From Pelomonas sp. Root1237 (GTDB lineage: Bacteria > Pseudomonadota > Gammaproteobacteria > Burkholderiales > Burkholderiaceae_C): a stretch of DNA of 64,000 nt. Below the pieces are notes generated by a model. It had not been told where the DNA came from and did not search any database. It saw only the letters and a list, made by a program, of their open reading frames with translations. Made by a program: the position numbers and the translations under genes. The stretch is from NCBI RefSeq assembly GCF_001425055.1, contig NZ_LMDK01000016.1:161803-225802 (forward strand), in the 5' to 3' direction. Within the stretch, counting starts at the first letter, position 1, and each line of letters begins with the position of its first letter. Of the stretch, positions 62,841 to 64,000 are shown piece by piece.

Positions 62841-64000
62841 TCAGCGGCCGAAGCCACCCTTGCGCGGGCCGCTCGGCGGGCGGCGGTCGCCGAAGGCCGG
62901 CTTGGCGCCGAAGCTGGGCTTGCCGGCCGGCTGGAAGGAGCGCTCGCCGCGCGGCGCGAAGCCACGGTCGTCACGGGGCTGGAAGCCGCGATCATCACGC
63001 GGTGCGAAACCACGATCCTCACGCGGAGCAAAGCCGCGGTTATCACCCTGCGGCGCAAAACCGCGATCTTCACGGGGAGCAAAGCCACGGTTGTCGCCTT
63101 GCGGGGCGAAGCCACGGTCATCGCGCGGGGCGAAGCCACGGTCCTGGCCGCCAGAACCATGATTGAAAGGCTTGCCACCACCGTGGAAGGGGCGGCTGCC
63201 CTCTTCACGACGGAAAGGCTTGTTGCCGAAGCCAGGGCGGCCGCCACCGAAGTGGCCACGTGGGCCGCGGTCGTCGAAGGAACCAGCCGGGCGCGGCGGG
63301 AAGATGCGCGGCTCTTGCGTCTTGGGCTCAAGACCGGCGATCTGCTGCACGGGGATCGTCTGCGTCGTGAACTGCTGGATGCGGCGGATCATGGACACGT
63401 CGTCACGCAGGCCCAGCGTGATCGCCAGGCCCTGGCGGCCGGCACGGCCGGTGCGGCCGATGCGGTGCACATAGTCCTCGGCCTTCATCGGCAGGCCGTA
63501 GTTGATGACGTGGCTGATCGTCGGCACGTCGATGCCGCGGGCCGCGACGTCGGTGGCCACCAGCACGCGCACTTGCTTGCTGCGCAGAGCCTGCAGCACG
63601 CGGTTGCGCTTGCCTTGCGGCATCGCGCCGTGCAGCGGTGCCACCGAGTGGCCGATCTCGGCCAGGCGCTCGGCCAGCCAGTCGGCGTCACGCTGGGTGC
63701 TGGTGAAGACCACTGCCTGCTCCATCTCCGGCAGGGCCAGGATGGATTCCAGCAGCTGGTCCTTGTGGTGGGGGTTGTCGGCCCAGTGCAGGCGCTGCTC
63801 GATGTTCTCGTGCGTGTCGGTGTGGTTGGCGACCTCGATGCGCTGCGGATCCTTCAGCAGGTTCTGCGCGAGGCGGCCGACGTGGCCGGCGAACGTGGCG
63901 CTGAACATCACGGTCTGGCGCTCGGCAGGGGTATTGCCGGCGATCATCGTGATGTCGTCGATGAAGCCCATGTCCAGCATGCGGTCGGCTTCGTCCAGCA
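62841..64000 (-). CDS. DEAD-box RNA helicase, RhlE-like (5' end outside window)
   Basis: About 386 C-terminal residues are visible. The frame begins inside the DEAD motif (LDEADRMLDMGF), followed by SAT (MFSATF), VVFTSTQRDADWLAE, VLVATDVAARGIDVP and YVHRIGRTGRAG. The C-terminal tail from about 63240 to 62850 is Arg/Gly/Phe-rich. It has nine or so near-repeats of the form DRGFAP(R/Q)-(D/E/G)D, a low-complexity RNA-binding tail. It unwinds RNA and may act in ribosome assembly or cold adaptation. Confidence 0.93.
   Translation of the reverse strand, partial: LDEADRMLDMGFIDDITMIAGNTPAERQTVMFSATFAGHVGRLAQNLLKDPQRIEVANHTDTHENIEQRLHWADNPHHKDQLLESILALPEMEQAVVFTSTQRDADWLAERLAEIGHSVAPLHGAMPQGKRNRVLQALRSKQVRVLVATDVAARGIDVPTISHVINYGLPMKAEDYVHRIGRTGRAGRQGLAITLGLRDDVSMIRRIQQFTTQTIPVQQIAGLEPKTQEPRIFPPRPAGSFDDRGPRGHFGGGRPGFGNKPFRREEGSRPFHGGGKPFNHGSGGQDRGFAPRDDRGFAPQGDNRGFAPREDRGFAPQGDNRGFAPREDRGFAPRDDRGFQPRDDRGFAPRGERSFQPAGKPSFGAKPAFGDRRPPSGPRKGGFGR

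Overview
This 64 kb window is GC-rich chromosomal DNA (about two-thirds G+C by eye). The gene content points to a betaproteobacterium of the order Burkholderiales, probably near the Roseateles/Pelomonas/Rubrivivax group: a sbp-cysTWA sulfate operon with a CysB-type regulator, an NrtABD-type transporter with cyanase, a modBACE molybdate operon, DUF3563, PEP-CTERM remnants and DUF1800/DUF1501 pairs. The genus is inference from content and style only. No rRNA, tRNA or CRISPR array was seen.

Layout. 1-6.2 kb: envelope and secreted proteins (PA14 fragment, secreted esterase, DUF1593 hydrolase, lipoprotein, TPR protein). 6.2-9.6 kb: chemoreceptor, ThuA-like protein, Cys-repeat periplasmic protein. 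9.7-13.8 kb: a stress-type block with two BON proteins, a ferritin-like protein, an atypical receiver protein and a divergent LuxR-type response regulator. 14.9-17.8 kb: molybdate uptake operon modBACE. 17.8-21.9 kb: cyanate uptake and degradation on the minus strand. 22.2-23.3 kb: a small integron-type cassette array (two clear attC sites, three small orphan genes, no integrase), followed by an IS110-family remnant and a REP-like palindrome. 24-29.5 kb: YitT protein, haloperoxidase-like protein, 2-keto-4-pentenoate hydratase-like protein, two-component system. 29.6-39.3 kb: sulfate transport (sbp, cysT, cysW, cysA, then CysB-type regulator and a second sbp), interrupted by a block with Mop, hydrolases and an OmpA-like lipoprotein. 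40-50 kb: DUF1800/DUF1501 pair, flavodoxin, pirin with divergent LysR regulator, gluQRS, double FKBP isomerase, PilZ, MgtC. 49.2-52.6 kb: divergent metR/metE. 52.6-59.4 kb: a minus-strand block with a three-subunit SMC-type complex (kleisin/KITE/SMC, MksFEB or JetABC type) overlapping a thioesterase, then a ParD-like/methionine aminopeptidase pair behind a 28-bp palindrome. 59.4-64 kb: PEP-CTERM lectin fragment, extradiol dioxygenase, second ThuA-like protein, FAH-fold protein, CSD-DUF1294 protein and the 3' part of an RhlE-like RNA helicase.

How genes work together. Several blocks serve oxyanion or small-anion uptake: molybdate, cyanate (or nitrate) and sulfate, each with its own ABC transporter and, for molybdate and sulfate, a regulator. 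The most noteworthy accessory elements are the integrase-less cassette array, the condensin-like operon without an adjacent nuclease gene, the ParD-like/MAP module with its own operator-like palindrome, and an 89-bp inverted repeat pair whose internal stems differ by compensatory changes.
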